64,000 bases of DNA from assembly GCA_009760855.2 (NCBI GenBank), contig WPIO01000029.1, positions 4,060,001 to 4,124,000 of the forward strand. The letters are read 5' to 3'. The notes below the pieces were generated by a model. The model made no database searches. It was not told the DNA's origin and saw only the letters and a program-made list of their open reading frames with translations. Made by a program: the position numbers and the translations under genes. Positions 46,117 through 57,996 of the stretch are shown here, one piece after another (the first letter of the stretch is position 1; each line of letters starts with the position of its first letter). The DNA comes from Cristatella mucedo (Eukaryota; Bryozoa; Phylactolaemata; Cristatellidae).

Positions 46117-47123
46117 GTGGCAGTGGCTTGCATCGTGGAGCAGGACTCAGCATTAGAGCTCGAGACGCGATGTTTGGTGCCGCAGTTCGACGCGGATGAC
46201 GACACAATAGACCTAACACTCTACCAGCAGCCCTACAGAGTAGTGGTCGTAAGGTTTCGAGCCCTCTTCCGGCGCCAATCAGGTTCAACTGATCTTGTCT
46301 ATCACCATATTCCAACAGGTAACAGCTCACCAGTACGCGTCCCTTCGCGACGAATTCCACTGCATTTTAGAGACAAGATCATGGTGCAGCTTAATACTAT
46401 GCTAGAGCAGGGTATCATCAAGCCGAGCTCAAGCCAGTGGCCGGCGCCAGCTGTTTTCATGCCCAAGAAAAATGGTGAAGTGCGTATAGCAGTAGACTAT
46501 AGAGAGCTTAATAAACGTACTGCAAAGGGTGCTTATCCCTTGCCGTTGCCGGACGAAATTCAGGGCCACCTCCATGGCTCCAGCGTCTTCAGCACTCTGG
46601 ACATGAATTTGGGATACTGGCAGGTACCGGTTCATCCCGACGATGTCCAAAAGACTGCATTTACGCCCGGGCCAGGACTTGGTGTATTCGCCTTTAAAAG
46701 ATGCAGTTTAGATTATCCGGGGCTCCGGCCACATTCCAGCGGTTAATGAACTCAGTTTTGAGCGATTTACCCTTCGTTTATATTTATTTGGACGACGTGA
46801 TGGTCCACAGCTGCAGCGAGGTGGAGCGCATCAACCATTTGTATATAATGCTTTCCTGGCTGCAGAAGGCCGGATTGAAGCTGTCCAGTGGTAAATGCCA
46901 TATTGCGCAGGCGGAAGTGAAATACCTGGGGCATGTCTTTGACAGAAACGGTATGCGCCCTGACCCGGAGAAAGTGCGCCAAGTCACCGACTGGCCGGCG
47001 CCGACTTCGGTGTCGGAGCTTCGAGCGTTTCTGGGCTTGGCGTCCTACTATCGCCGATTCATCAAGGGCTTTGCTGAGTTGGCCGCCCCTTGGCACGCAC
47101 TGCTTGCAAGGGAGACGCCATAA
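46117..47123 (+). pseudogene. Ty3 reverse transcriptase
   Basis: Two overlapping frames. 46,117-46,746 holds VRIAVDYRELNKRT and STLDMNLGYWQVPVHPDD. 46,701-47,123 holds FRLSGAPATFQRLMN, the catalytic YIYLDDVMVHS (near 46,780-46,812), KYLGHVFDRNGMRPDP and RAFLGLASYYRRFIKG. A one-base slip near 46,697 separates the frames within a normally continuous motif. A TAA follows at 47,121. All key catalytic residues are present. Confidence 0.9.
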
Positions 47124-47705
47124 ACTTGGGAGCAGACGCACCAACAGCACTTCGAGCTATTGAAGGGGGCGCTGGCCATGGCCCCGGTGCTTGCCTACCC
47201 GACGACTGCCGAGACTTTCGTCGTCTCGACCGACGCCAGTGACCAAGGTCTTGGTGCGATATTGGAGCAAGGAGGCCGAGTGCTGGCGTTCAAGAGCCGC
47301 GCCTTGTCTCCTAGTGAACGAAACTATGGCACAATCCAAAAAGAGTGTCTTGCACTCATATACGCCTTGAAGGAGTTCAGACACTACCTCCTGGGCCGAA
47401 GATTTGAGGCCAGAACCGATCACAATCCGCTTGTGTGGCTTAACGGGTAGAAAGTACAAGGGATACTGACACGATGGGCTGTCGCCTTACAGGAATTCGA
47501 GTTTGACATCACATACAGGAGAGCGGAGCTTAACACTCATGCAGATGCTCTGTCGCTCCGGCCAACCGAGGAACTGCCAGCGTGTCTCGTCGAGGTTCGG
47601 CCGGTGCAAGAGGTAAGCGACCTCAGAGAGATGCAGCGGCGAGACTCGTTTTTGAAGTCTGTGGTAGACTCACTGGAGGCCGGTTCAAACCGAGCACCAC
47701 GTTGA
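47124..47705 (+). pseudogene. Ty3 RNase H
   Basis: 47,160-47,450 has VVSTDASDQGLGAILEQ and LALIYALKEFRHYLLGRRF, then TDHNPLVWLNG and a TAG. The same frame continues RWAVALQEFEFDITYRRAEL and NTHADALSLRP. These match the catalytic Asp, Glu and Asp and the connection to integrase. It degrades the RNA strand during reverse transcription. Confidence 0.85.
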
Positions 47706-47861
47706 ATCCGTCATCCATTACGGCGGTTCCGACATGTGCGGGGGGGGCCTGCTAAAACTGGTCGACGGCGTTCTCTAGTGCTATTTTCGCCCTCAACCAG
47801 GAGCTGAATATAAAAATGCTTTGGTCACGCCGCCAGCCCGCCGAGAAGAACTGCTCAGATG

Positions 47862-49170
47862 ACATCACGACGACAGCGGTCACCAAGGCGTAGAACGGAC
47901 GTACGACCGACTACGAGACCACGCTTATTGGGTCAATATGAGCCGAGACGTAGTGCGATATTGCCGGTCATGTCAGGTTTGCCAATCGGTTAAAGGGACA
48001 CAGCTCGCTAACGCCCCGCTGGTACCGATACCTGTAGGACGGCCGTGGGACATGGTAGCTGTAGACATCTTGAAGGTTGCCATGCCAGCTCGCGGCAGAG
48101 AATACCTACTGGTACTGCAGGACAGCTTCACGAAATGGCTCGAGGCCGTTCCTTTGCGAGACACATCGGCGGAGACAGTTTGGATGGCCCTGTTAAACGT
48201 TTTCGTTCGTTTTCGTATGCCGCGCTTTCTGCACTCGGACCAGGGCAGCAATTTCGAGGCTGAAATAGTAACCACGCTCTGCAATGCTTTCGGCATACGC
48301 AAGACGCGCACGGCGCCTTACCATCCGCAGGGCGACGGCATGTTAGAAAGAGCCAATCGAACGCTACTTACCATGATTTGCACCTCGTGTCTAAACTCAG
48401 CCGAGCAGTGGGAGAGCCATCTTTCACTGCTTTTGTTCGCTTACAGGACGGCTAGGCATCAAGCTATGGGCTACAGCCCCTTCCAGCTGATGTTTGGCCG
48501 CGAGCCGCAGTGCCTCGATAACCTTGCCGAGAGCGCGAAATACACAGGCACTACACCTGAAGCGTATTGCCGGTCACTTAGTGAAATGCTCGCCGAATTC
48601 CGAAAGTCAGTTGATGCAAAGTTGGCTCAAAGTGCCGAAGAAGCGCGGAGCCAGCGGCAACCAAAAACACCACCCACTTATCGCCCCGGAGATCCGGTGT
48701 GGCTGTGGGATAGCCGACAGAGACACAAGCTCTCACCGCGATGGCTCGGCGGCTGGAGTGTAGCAATGGTTCTGGGACCGGTCATCTTGCGCATCATAAA
48801 TGAAGCCGGCCACCGGAAGGTCGTGCATCTGGATAAGGTTAAGATGCGAGTTCCAAGGGTACAAGAGTCTAATCTCGACGTGAACCCCGAGTGGATTGAG
48901 ACCGAACGAGATGCTGGGAGAGAGGCCTCGAATGCTTGGGGCCACCGCTCGCTGAGGAAGTCGAGAGCGCCAGCCAGCGATCCGACGACTGCACGAGCTT
49001 CGGCTCGCGAGCGTCGCACCACCCCCTCCCCTGCCAGGCTGGCGGACTATGTGCTTTTTGACATTCCATGGAGGAAGGGATGTTGTATGTGCCTGTTGCT
49101 TCTCAGCCACTGGTGTGCAGTGCCCCGCTCTCGGCGGGTGGCTGGACGGTTAACTAGGTGCGGCCTTTGA
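47862..49170 (+). CDS. Ty3 integrase, mostly intact
   Basis: Open from after TGA (47,859-47,861) to 49,170. The N-terminal HHCC zinc site is complete: HHDDSGHQG then CRSCQVC. The catalytic core shows D in VAVDILK, D in LHSDQGSNF and E in GDGMLERANRT, the D,D-35-E pattern. The C-terminal part has PGDPVWLWDSR and LGGWSVAMVLGPVILRI, a GPY/F-like module; no chromodomain is clear. The start is unknown because integrase is cut from a polyprotein. The frame runs past the polypurine tract into the LTR. Confidence 0.85.
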
Positions 49171-49402
49171 TGTGGGCCGGTGTTTGGGTGGTTGGCTCGG
49201 GGCGGCCTTTGATATGGGCATCGCCCACCACGGTGGCTCACCGCGGATGCACTCCTTTATCTGTGGTGAGCCAGCACCTAGCTCATATATGTACCCGCTG
49301 GGGGAATAAAGATTGAGTCTCATTCACTGCTCACGTTCACCCGCTCGTGTCTCCGTGAGACTGCACCAGCGCTGCTGCAGCCGGAGACCCAGTAACGTAA
49401 CA
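49081..49402 (+). repeat. Ty3 LTR
   Basis: Starts TGTTGTATGTGCC just after a polypurine stretch (GAGGAAGGGA) and ends CAGTAACGTAACA. It contains GGGGGAATAAAGATTGAGTC as a polyadenylation region and about two of the 42-bp U3 units. It matches the solo LTR at 21,823-22,191. Confidence 0.85.
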
Positions 49403-49873
49403 CTGGATAACGTTAGCACGTTAGCACGTTGTTGAGACTTGTATATTCCGCGTTCCCCGTGTAGCACGTTCGTGACCCCACCCGTGTGTGGGCGTCTTTC
49501 GGTGGAAGCTCTCGACTTTGGTAGGTGTCGACTCAGACTTACCAAGCAGTTACTCAGCCAACCGGGTTTAGTATGGCGTACGCTCTTACTGTTGGATTCG
49601 CAGTCGGTACAACGACAGGACTTCAGAAGCCGACTGACCAACTAACACGTTTGTTCGCGCTTGCTGCTTCGTCTTTCGCCCCCATTGTATATTGTGCATA
49701 GGACCCTCCCTGTTGACTTGTTTAGTTTCCTTGTTGTTGTTGGCGCATGCGTTATCATAAGAAGGTTTAACCTGACGGCCGCTCGTCTCACACGGACTCA
49801 CGGCATGGCGAGCGGCAGCGTGGCCGAAGTATAGCGGGGTTTGGCGGGAACTAGCCTCTGACCACTGGAACTC
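49403..49873 (+). other. Sequence between LTR and right insertion edge
   Basis: Not present at the empty site in block A, so it came with the insertion. It could be leader/Gag-start sequence following an LTR (as in a one-LTR circle or a tandem), or a separate insertion. A frame near 49,574 starts MAYALTVGFAVG, without recognised domain. Confidence 0.35.
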
Positions 49874-49965
49874 GGCTACATACTGAGCCACATGGAAAAC
49901 CACTACTAGGCTTCTCCGTATCTAGCTAAACTGCTGCGCTAGAACGGCCTCTTCGTGCCCCTGGT
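49874..49965 (+). mobile_element. Second LINE family, remainder after Ty3
   Basis: GGCTTCTCCGTATCTAGCTA and CTAGAACGGCCTCTTCGTGC match 1,610-1,670, continuing the LINE split at 45,081. Confidence 0.65.
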
Positions 49966-52224
49966 AGAAGCGAGTACGTTAACTACTTGGTGAAGCAAAT
50001 GTTCATACTGAATTCTAATAAACTTGATTCAACATCAGTCTTAAAATGCAGGTCCCATTAATGTTGAGAACGCATGTCCCATCAATGTTGGGAACACAAG
50101 GGCTACTAGTTAGGCGTTTTCATCAGCAAGGCAAACGAGCTGATCTCAAAAGCCCGACTGGAGTTTAAGATTGAAAGAAGACTTGTGAGAAAAAATGGGT
50201 CCTCTAACAAAAGACCACGTAACAGTAATAAACCTAACGGCAGGTGTAACGCGGATTGTGGCGGAAGGTAAACTCACGCTTTTTTCTGCAAGTGGAAACG
50301 TGTATACTATCGCTAACAAGAGTTTTTCTTCGAAACAAAGGGTTTACTTTATTGGTAGTGAAGAAAATTAACCTGAACCAAGCGATCTGTGAAAAGCAAG
50401 GCTTAAAAATAAGGAGAAAAGCTTCATAATGCAAACATGGCAAAGGATTTCCTTATTTTTTGTGTTATCAAATATAAAAGATTGCTTCGGTTTCATTAAT
50501 CAGGACACATTTTATTTGCGATTAATAGTTTGTGCAACTGGATTTGGTTTGCATAAGCAGAGTGACACTGGAACAAAACAAAGCTATAAATAGAGCCAGA
50601 CCCGGCTGCAAGGCCATCTGAAAATAATTAATAGGATCTAATCTCAGTATGCAGTTGATTAATTTCCAGCTATTTAAATGCGTCTTAGATCTTAGAACTT
50701 AAATCTGCTCTGTAAACATTTTATTGCATTAACTTGGTTTCTTTAGAGGCACTTCTTGAAATAGGAATCGTCAAGTCCCTAAACCATTCAGTTTTCAACT
50801 GATCTTAATCATGATAGATACTTTAACTGCTTAATGAATGCGAGTAAATAAAAGATGAGCAACATTTCTGAAAAATAATAACCTGTAACTTACTCCTAGC
50901 ATAAGGTGAATTGCGAAATTCGCATGCACGTTTGAAGAAAGTATAGAATAAAGCGGTTGAAGCAGAATAGCATAAGAACTTGGAGACAGAGCACACAAAG
51001 TGTGGTCTCGGTAGGTACAGCTTTTAAGCATCTAGTAGCTAAGTGGTAGATCAGATGGATGTGGTGCTAGATAAGTTCTACATCGAGCATTGTACACACC
51101 ATTTGGCAAGCCCCCCAATGGACTTAGTATCTTGTCTACAAAGATCATTGTGTATTTATTAAGTTTAAACCGTATGCAGTGGACACTGGCTTAAAGACGA
51201 GCATGAATGGTGCAGCCAGGGTGCTCTTAGGTACCCGTGGCTCGTACAACGCATCTCATACGATATTTATCCGTCTTTGATATGTGGTGTTGTTTAGTTT
51301 CTTCACTCTAAATAAGCTTAGATAATTCTCATACGGGATACCATGTGGCAAATAAATGAAATAAACAATTGAATCGGAAAATAGCACCAGTTTTGCTTAC
51401 TTATATCGTAACTCGAAGTGCCGAGTCGGAAATACTGTCAGTTTAAAACTCCGGTTTGTGCTTGATTAAGGGGCTCTGATTCAGATGACTTGGATTTGGA
51501 CACTGCTACAGTCTAACAATCTCACTAACATCACTGGTGCTACCCTTAGTTAATATCGGTCAGTAAGCACAATGACTCTATTAATTCTTAATTCGCATTC
51601 TTCAATGGCTTTTTTTATTCTAGGCGTGTTGTTAAATCATCGGCACACTTAAGTGTACCAGTGCTGCTGCCTCTACATTTCAATTTAGTGTGCTTTAGGT
51701 AGATTTAGGGACCAGTATCCATCACCATCTGCAGAAATTGAGCGAAGGAAATCTTCAAATAACAGACTTTGTGGGATTCCCGAATGAGAACTCGCACAGA
51801 AACGTTCACCCTTTTCGTTGCAAGTGTTTTATCTGATGAAGCTGATTTGTGATCCAATGTCATTATCTAAGATATCGTGATTGCTGCTAGTATACCTAGG
51901 ATATTGATTCTGGTAATAACGACATGACCGACTCACTCACTGACTTCCCATTGGAAATTGCACTGAAAGATCGTTGTTTTCAGATCTTCGTAATAGGGCC
52001 CTACAAGAAGTCAATCTGTATTTAAGGGATTTGAGATCACTCTTAACCTGAGCAAATCATATTAGAAGAACGACATATTGCTCTGGCTATAAAGCTCATG
52101 TCCCTCTTGCCCTTAGTCACAGCCTGTGCTGTTTCCTTTGAACGAAGCACAAGGTAGGGCAATTAACCCGGTCATTAAAAAGGCTTGTTTAACAAGTACG
52201 CTTTTCAGCCGTAATGGCCTATTA

Positions 52225-52335
52225 GGTATCGTTGTTGCTTTTAAGGTACTCGGTCTCTAGGTCGTGGTTCGATTCATGCTGTGGGCGATCCTTTATTGCC
52301 ACTGCAAGCAATGGAGATGACGTTATGAGCTCTTC
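52225..52335 (+). repeat. SINE-like element
   Basis: B-box-like GGTTCGATTC followed by GGGCGATCCTTTATTGCC; duplication partner of 4,930-5,045. Confidence 0.5.
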
Positions 52336-53310
52336 TACCGTTATACCAAAGAAGCTGGTTAGTCAGCTGCAATTTCTTTAGTGTAGCTGCTATCATAATA
52401 TTGGTTGAAATAAATACTCCTCCCTACCTTAAGATAAATAGTGCTATCGATGCGGCTCAACATCTTCATGAATCATCTGAATGCTTTTTCTAAAGGCGTT
52501 TTCAAATTGAACCTACCAATTTGTTGATTTAGCTTTAGCTTTGGGTATTATGTGGCATTTTTGTGGATTTAGTACCTCTGTAGACATGGACTACCTTCTG
52601 TGGTAACTATAGAAATAAAGTATATATGGTTTTCACTTCATAGCAACTTAAAATAACAGAGTTAAAAAAGTTTCGTGATAGTCCAAAAATTTTCAGAGTG
52701 TTATTACATAAAAATGCACGATTATTGTGTATCATGCACGATTACTCTTTGACCTTCAATTTTTGCAGGCTATATTTTCACTATTGGTTTTCATCTTCGC
52801 AGACGAAGGCAAAAGTCAAAGTATGCTGTGGAACGGTTCATGAGCTTTGCCAGCACTCCCACAATTTTACTCAATGACAACTACTCTCCTGCTGCCGATT
52901 AAGGCTAATTTTTTCTAGAGGTCCTGAGCTGCAACTTCCAACCTACTCACTACCTTATATGCTCTCCAAACTCTGCTTAGCTTCCTAGTTTCTCGGTGTT
53001 GCGTGAGACGAAGTCTGTTGGATGCCGAATTCGTACCGAAAGCCACTTGGTCTGTGACTGTGCTATGCAAAATTCTCCTGGGTTATACCCATACAGTCTT
53101 TATTGCTTAGTGGAGGTACAAACTAAGATACATAAGAGTTGATAACTGATGACTTTATATAATTTTATTGCATTTCAATTGCACGTGATGAAATGTCTGT
53201 CTAATACACGATTCTTTTTGGCATAGATTCATTTAACTATTAGCCCATAGAAAATCTGCTATTGAGATATGTGTACGCCGAATGTTCAAAATTTGCCTAT
53301 GCTCAAATAA

Positions 53311-54789
53311 TAATAATATAATAATAAAAATAATGTACTTGATAAAGCGCCACAGAGAACTTAATCTCTTTCTAGGCGCTTTACATTTGCTGCAAAGGGA
53401 AGTGCAATTAAATGGTAAGTAAAATCATTCTTGAAAAATAAACAAAATGAATACCATAGTTAGGGGTGACATGCACAGGGTCAGCATGCAAATGTGGTTA
53501 GTGGCAGCATGCACAGTGTCAGCACGCATAAGCACGTGAAGGACGAATCACAGGGACCACTATATGCTGTCCTAAATAGGTGTGTTTTTAAGTTCCTTTT
53601 AAATGTGGTCAGGTCAGGGGATGTTCTGACGCAGGTCGGGAGGGAGTTCCAGGCTTTGGGAGCATAGGAACTAAATGCACGGTCTCCAAAGGATTTGAGG
53701 TTTGTACAAGGTATTTTTAGACCGTTGAATTCCGAAAAGCGGGTGATACGATGCTTGGCCTGATGGGGTAGTATATCTGACAGATAGGCTGGAGCCATAG
53801 AATGAAGGGACCTAAAAGTAAGCGACAAAACCTTAAAGTCAATCAGTTGCTTGACTGGTAGCCAGTGCAGGTCGGCGAGAAGTGGAGTAATGTGGCAACT
53901 GCGAGGCTCACGACAGACAAGCCTAGCTGCGGAGTTGTGCACCAGCTGATAGCACATGCTGGTAGGCCAGTAAGCAGTGAGTTGCAGAAGTCGAGACGAG
54001 ATGTCACGAATGCATGGACCAACTTAGATGTGGTATCCTTATCTAAACAAGCCCGAATTTTAATAATATAATGAAGCTGAAAATAGGCAGATTTGACCAT
54101 GGAGCTGATATGGTCGTCTAACGCGAGGTCGCTTTGGAATATGACACCTAGATTTCGAGCTGATTCAACAGGAGATATGCTGGCAGAGCCAATTTTGAGC
54201 GTCAGCCTTTTCAATTTGTGAATCACACTGGGTTTGCCCATAACTAATAAGTTAGTTTTATCATCGTTAAGTTTTAGAAAATTTGCTGCCATCCATGTGC
54301 AGATGTCAACAATGCATGCAGCAAGTGAGTTGAAAGAATTTGAGGTGCTCGAAGGCTGGGAGGGATCAAAGCAAAGGTACAAATGAGTGTCATCCGCATA
54401 GAAGTGAATGTCTAGATTGTGCTTGGCAATCACATCAGCAAGAGGTAGAGTATAAACCGTGAAAAGAACCGGACCTAGCACGGCGCCCTGAGGTACTCCA
54501 TATTTCACAGGTACTTCAGATGATCTTTGTCCATTCACGTCAATACTCTGGAGTCTCCTACTGAGATAGGATCTGAACCACTGCAGAGCAGTGCCAGTGA
54601 TGCCCAGGCGAGATGAGAGGCGCTCTAGAAGAACATTGTGATCGATCGTGTCAAAAGCTGCCGAAAGATCGAGCAAAACAAGCAGAGACACTCTACCCAT
54701 GTTAGCATTCTTAAGTAGGTCGCTGTATACCCTAAGCAATGCTGACTCTGTGGAGTGATTAGCTCTAAAGCCGGACTGAAACTTACTAG
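53311..54789 (-). mobile_element. Best-preserved LINE copy (L2/CR1-like)
   Basis: 5'-truncated insertion with CAAATAA duplicated at 53,304-53,310 and 54,790-54,796; the empty site with one CAAATAA is at about 6,008 in block A. On the minus strand 53,843-54,739 encodes 298 residues of reverse transcriptase: AAFDTIDHNVLLERL, GVPQGAVLGPVLF, FYADDTHLYL and NFLKLNDDKTNLLVMG. The overlapping frame 53,481-53,957 gives the C-terminal HWLPVKQLIDFKVL, FGDRAFSSYAPKAWNSLP and LKTHLFRTAYSGPC. A frameshift near 53,950 separates them. The YADD catalytic box is intact. The endonuclease domain is missing. The 3' end is AT-rich with TAATAA repeats. Confidence 0.9.
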
Positions 54790-55024
54790 CAAATAAAAAG
54801 GTTTACTACGAAAAGCACGATGCATGGCCGCAGGCGGTAATATTCATGATATTTTATGCAGGTCACGTTAGTTCAATATGGTTCTTGCCGCTCATGTACG
54901 TCTGGTAACAAGTGTCTGGAATTTGGCTTCATTATGTTTTCATTTCCAATTTAGTTGCTATTTGCTGTTAAAGCAGATCTAACGATATTAAGAATTTATT
55001 AGTAACTGGTAATGCAATGATGGG

Positions 55025-55232
55025 TTCACTTAAGAAACTATTGCTCAGTAACGAAGGTCGTTCCTCGTCTCGGTGTGAATACTTATCGGCTGCATGTTAC
55101 TAGCCGAAAACTTGTTCTAACTGCTTTTTATCTATGCAACATTGTAAGGCAAATGTTTCCCAACGTCAACATTGATGCCAGAGGGGTTATTGGTAAATAT
55201 TTAAAAAAATGTAGCGACTTCCGTAGGTCTTT
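55025..55232 (+). CDS. Exon-like open segment, third copy
   Basis: About 65 open codons to TAA, including NYCSVTKVVPRLGVNTYRL and RQMFPNVNIDARGVIGKY. Diverged copies in the same frame are at about 7,925-8,090 (NY, stop, SALLLINRLDVSIDKAY) and 56,338-56,470 (NYCSAFLLVNHLDVSTDKAC). No start codon, splice sites or domain are assigned. Listed because the frame recurs in three diverged copies. Confidence 0.3.
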
Positions 55233-55439
55233 CTAACTAAAAGTGGCTGGGTTGTGTTTATTATGTAAATCAGAGACACTGTTAAATGGCGTACGAACCT
55301 CTAATTTTCAGCATTAAACAGTGACAACCAAGAATAAGATTCGCAGTAAGTAAATGGTACCGAGGTGAACTGCTCTGTTCAGAACTAATGCATTCGGGAA
55401 AGTAAACTTATTTGAAAAATGAAAGAGTTCACCCATCTT

Positions 55440-55860
55440 GTTATTTTTTCGGGAGATGGAGGGCTTGATTTAGGGCACCAGTGACTGTTTCGACACCGTC
55501 CAAGTTAAAGAAGTTCGAGGGTATTTCAACTGCAATGTACATCTAAAGGTAAACAAGGTTATCTTTGGTGTGAACTACATCTCTAATGAAGAGTCTTTTG
55601 TAAAGGAAGACATTAAGAATCCATTTTATTCATATAAGATCAAGTTATAACTAATAAAGTTTGAAAAAATACTCCAGAGAATCCATATATATCTTCAAAA
55701 TTCTGAAATGTCTGAAAATACATTGACCAAGCTTTTTAACTCTCGTTTAAACCTGGCTGAAGACGCTTATCTAGCTTCCATTAGTGAAATTGCCTCTTCC
55801 CTAAAAGTGAACTTCAAAACAAATTTCCAGAAAACTTATTTTGATTGATCACATAGTGGT
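55440..55860 (+). other. Unrecognised coding-like insert
   Basis: Two open runs lie close together. 55,476-55,650 is open to TAA and includes DCFDTVQVKEVRGYFNCNVH and VNYISNEESFVKEDIKNPF. 55,708-55,848 starts at ATG (MSENTLTKLFNSRLNLAEDA) and ends at TGA. Block A has no counterpart. Codon pattern and residue composition look like protein, but no family is recognised. It may be a relic of another mobile element. Confidence 0.3.
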
Positions 55861-56035
55861 CGAAAAGATATAATTGCTTTTTACACCAGTTTTATTAATA
55901 TAAAGGTGTGAAAATAATGGCACACTTTCGACTGCGTTCTGGCACATTATTCATTGGATTTGTATTCGGAAAAGTTATAAAAGTTTAAACCTGAAGATTG
56001 AGGTTGATGTCTGATATGATCGTCCACGGTAGTTG

Positions 56036-56227
56036 ACAACTACTCTCCTGCTACCGACTATAGGTCATCCTTTACAGCGGTCCTGAGCTGCTACTTCCAT
56101 GCTACTCACTTATCTCAACTGCTCTCCTGACTCAGCCATGCTTCCCAATTTCCCAGTGTTGCGTGAGACGAAGTCTGTTGGCTACCGAATGGGTACCGAA
56201 AACCTCTTAGGCTCCGAGTGAGCTATA
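56036..56227 (+). repeat. Dispersed repeat R1, copy 4
   Basis: Matches the other R1 copies through GGTCCTGAGCTGCTACTTCC and GACGAAGTCTGTTGGCTACC. It joins the duplicated segment that resumes at 56,227. Confidence 0.6.
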
Positions 56228-56228
56228 G

Positions 56229-56364
56229 TTAAACTGCAACTATTATGCATTTGTTGAGGACAAGGATCGCAATGCCGAAGAGCTATGGAAGACAACGGCA
56301 ATAGCAGGTATTGCAAGAGCAGTTTTAGCTCAAAAACTATTGCTCAGCTTTCTTGCTAGTTAAT
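56229..56364 (+). CDS. Exon-like open segment, duplicated at 7,829
   Basis: Follows AG (GCTATAG/TTAAAC) and is open to TAG. Reads CNYYAFVEDKDRNAEELW and ARAVLAQKLLLSFLAS. See the partner for comparison. Unrecognised. Confidence 0.3.
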
Positions 56365-56834
56365 CATCTCGATGTGAGTACTGATAAGGCGTGTGTTGTC
56401 AAATCAAAACTTGTCCGAACTACTTTGCAGCTAAACTGTCACCGTACGGAAATTGTTCTCCAGCATCTAAATCCATGTTAAATGATTTGAGGTACAGATT
56501 TTCAAATGTATACAAGCCCGAAGCTTTTTCTACTTCTCAGTGGGAGGTTGCATTCATTAGGCTATGCTAAAGAGAGGCGCCTTTTGAATGGATTGCGAAG
56601 CTCTAAACCAATATACAGTGAGAATCGAGAACTAGATTTGTTGTCTGTAAACGGTACCTAGGCAAAATGCCCTGATCGGACCCAATGCATGTCCCTCTAT
56701 TAACATAACCCGTTTTTTTATGAAAGCAGGCTGTATTCTTGCCCATGCTGTGGCCATGCTGTGATAAGTTCTTAACTTGCACAAAAAATAGCTGCTTTAT
56801 TCTCTACAATAAGGTTACAATATCTGCGAATGCA

Positions 56835-57032
56835 TCAAAACTCTTTTGAAAAGAGCTCGGGTTGTATGATGTAAGGTAGATTATGATTCGTACTGCAGTG
56901 TCTTGAAAGTAGATGCTGAGCCTGGATAATTTCGCCAGCATCTAAACGGTCTTTACCCGCCAGACGTCGGTTGGTTTTCTTTAAGGCTGTGTTCGGAGGG
57001 AGAGAATGCAGAAATTTGGAACTATCGATCAA
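56835..57032 (-). CDS. Minus-strand open segment, duplicated at 8,418
   Basis: A 65-codon frame on the minus strand from ATG, with RLAGKDRLDAGEIIQAQHLL and IIQPELFSKEF. The partner keeps the core motif. No domain is recognised. Confidence 0.25.
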   Translation of the reverse strand: MIDSSKFLHSLPPNTALKKTNRRLAGKDRLDAGEIIQAQHLLSRHCSTNHNLPYIIQPELFSKEF

Positions 57033-57282
57033 TAATTCGTTGGCTTTTTGTCCCTGTGGATATCATACTTGCTTCTAGATGTAGTAAACTTAATCTGGGT
57101 GAACTTTACCTTAGGTACTGCTTATATTATAATTACCATAGTAAAACTAGATTTTCAATAGCAAAGAACATAAGTAAATAAATAAATAAATTAATATATA
57201 AATATAAATACTTTTATACCTACTTGCACAGGCAAGAAGATTTACAGTGTGCACATTTTCCTGTCTGCCTTGGTCATATGCA

Positions 57283-57960
57283 GCTAGCCTGGCTACGGCG
57301 ACGACACTGCCCCCACCGATATCCTTACATCGAAATGATCGAACGAAATTTTAGCCGGCGCAAGCTTAGCAGGCTCTGAGCACTAGAGAACCGACGGCGT
57401 CTCAAGACGGGAGTCACTAAAACTAACGATTAGGCATTATGCTATCGTATAGCCGAGCAGTGCCAGATCGCACCAACAGCTGCCGGCGGCCTGTGCGACG
57501 GAAGCTAATTTTCGCGAGGCCACGAAGGCTCGTCTGAAAGCAATCAGCAGGCAGGCAGCAGCAGCGGCCAGACGCCAACACCGGGCCAAGCTGCGAATTC
57601 GCAGCTGAGCACAACAAGGGGAACGCAACCCAACGCCCCGACGCTCGAAGAGCTAGAGCTACTGGCAGCCGAGGACCTACGTTGGTCGTCCTACTCCTCG
57701 GCTGACGGCACGAAGCCTGGCCAGCTAGCGATAGAGCAGGGGCTCAGCAAATGCACGAAAGCCCGCCGACGATATGAAGAGGCCGGAAGTGAGAGCCGAC
57801 TCTCCAGTTGTAGTAGAAGCCTGTACGTTTTTTCCCCACAAAATCCACGTCGTATCCTACGATGTACCCGGATCCGAATGATGAGGAATCGCTATGCTGA
57901 CTCCGATTAAATGGGCCAACTATCAGCCTTAACCGATTATCCAACATGAACAGTTATTGA
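57283..57960 (+). other. GC-rich insert of unknown nature
   Basis: Sharply more GC-rich than its surroundings and absent from block A. The plus strand is open from about 57,590 to 57,905 and includes TTRGTQPNAPTLEELELLAA and CTKARRRYEEAGSESRLSSC; minus-strand frames at 57,423-57,628 are GC artefacts or alternatives. It could be a Gag-like scrap of a retroelement. No zinc knuckle or other motif is seen. Confidence 0.3.
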
Positions 57961-57996
57961 GCTTCTCCTCCACGATTGATTTGATCTCATTTGCAG

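Larger units (their letters stand above)
45081..49873 (+). mobile_element. Defective Ty3-type retrotransposon insertion
   Basis: GC-richer 4.8 kb insertion whose empty site is kept in block A near 1,595. Domain order is zinc knuckle, protease, reverse transcriptase, RNase H, integrase, as in Ty3/gypsy. Flanks show TACAC on the left and TACAT on the right, a possible 5-bp target duplication. Only one LTR (49,081-49,402) is seen. The left end lacks it, and about 470 bases of non-LTR sequence follow it, so the structure is not a standard LTR-internal-LTR insertion. Stops and frameshifts mark it as inactive. Confidence 0.8.
49965..55010. repeat. Segmental duplication, block A' (first part)
   Basis: Collinear with 2,580-6,230. 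It lacks the LINE tail found there and contains a private LINE at 53,311-54,789. Dispersed repeat R1 recurs at 52,870-53,105. No supported gene. Confidence 0.85.
56227..57282. repeat. Segmental duplication, block A' (second part)
   Basis: Collinear with 7,829-8,990, including the short TAAA array at 57,174-57,200. Similarity ends at the GC-rich insert. Confidence 0.85.

Noticed and set aside
47973-49110. Frames antisense or out of frame to integrase
   Set aside because: Shadows of the integrase reading frame.
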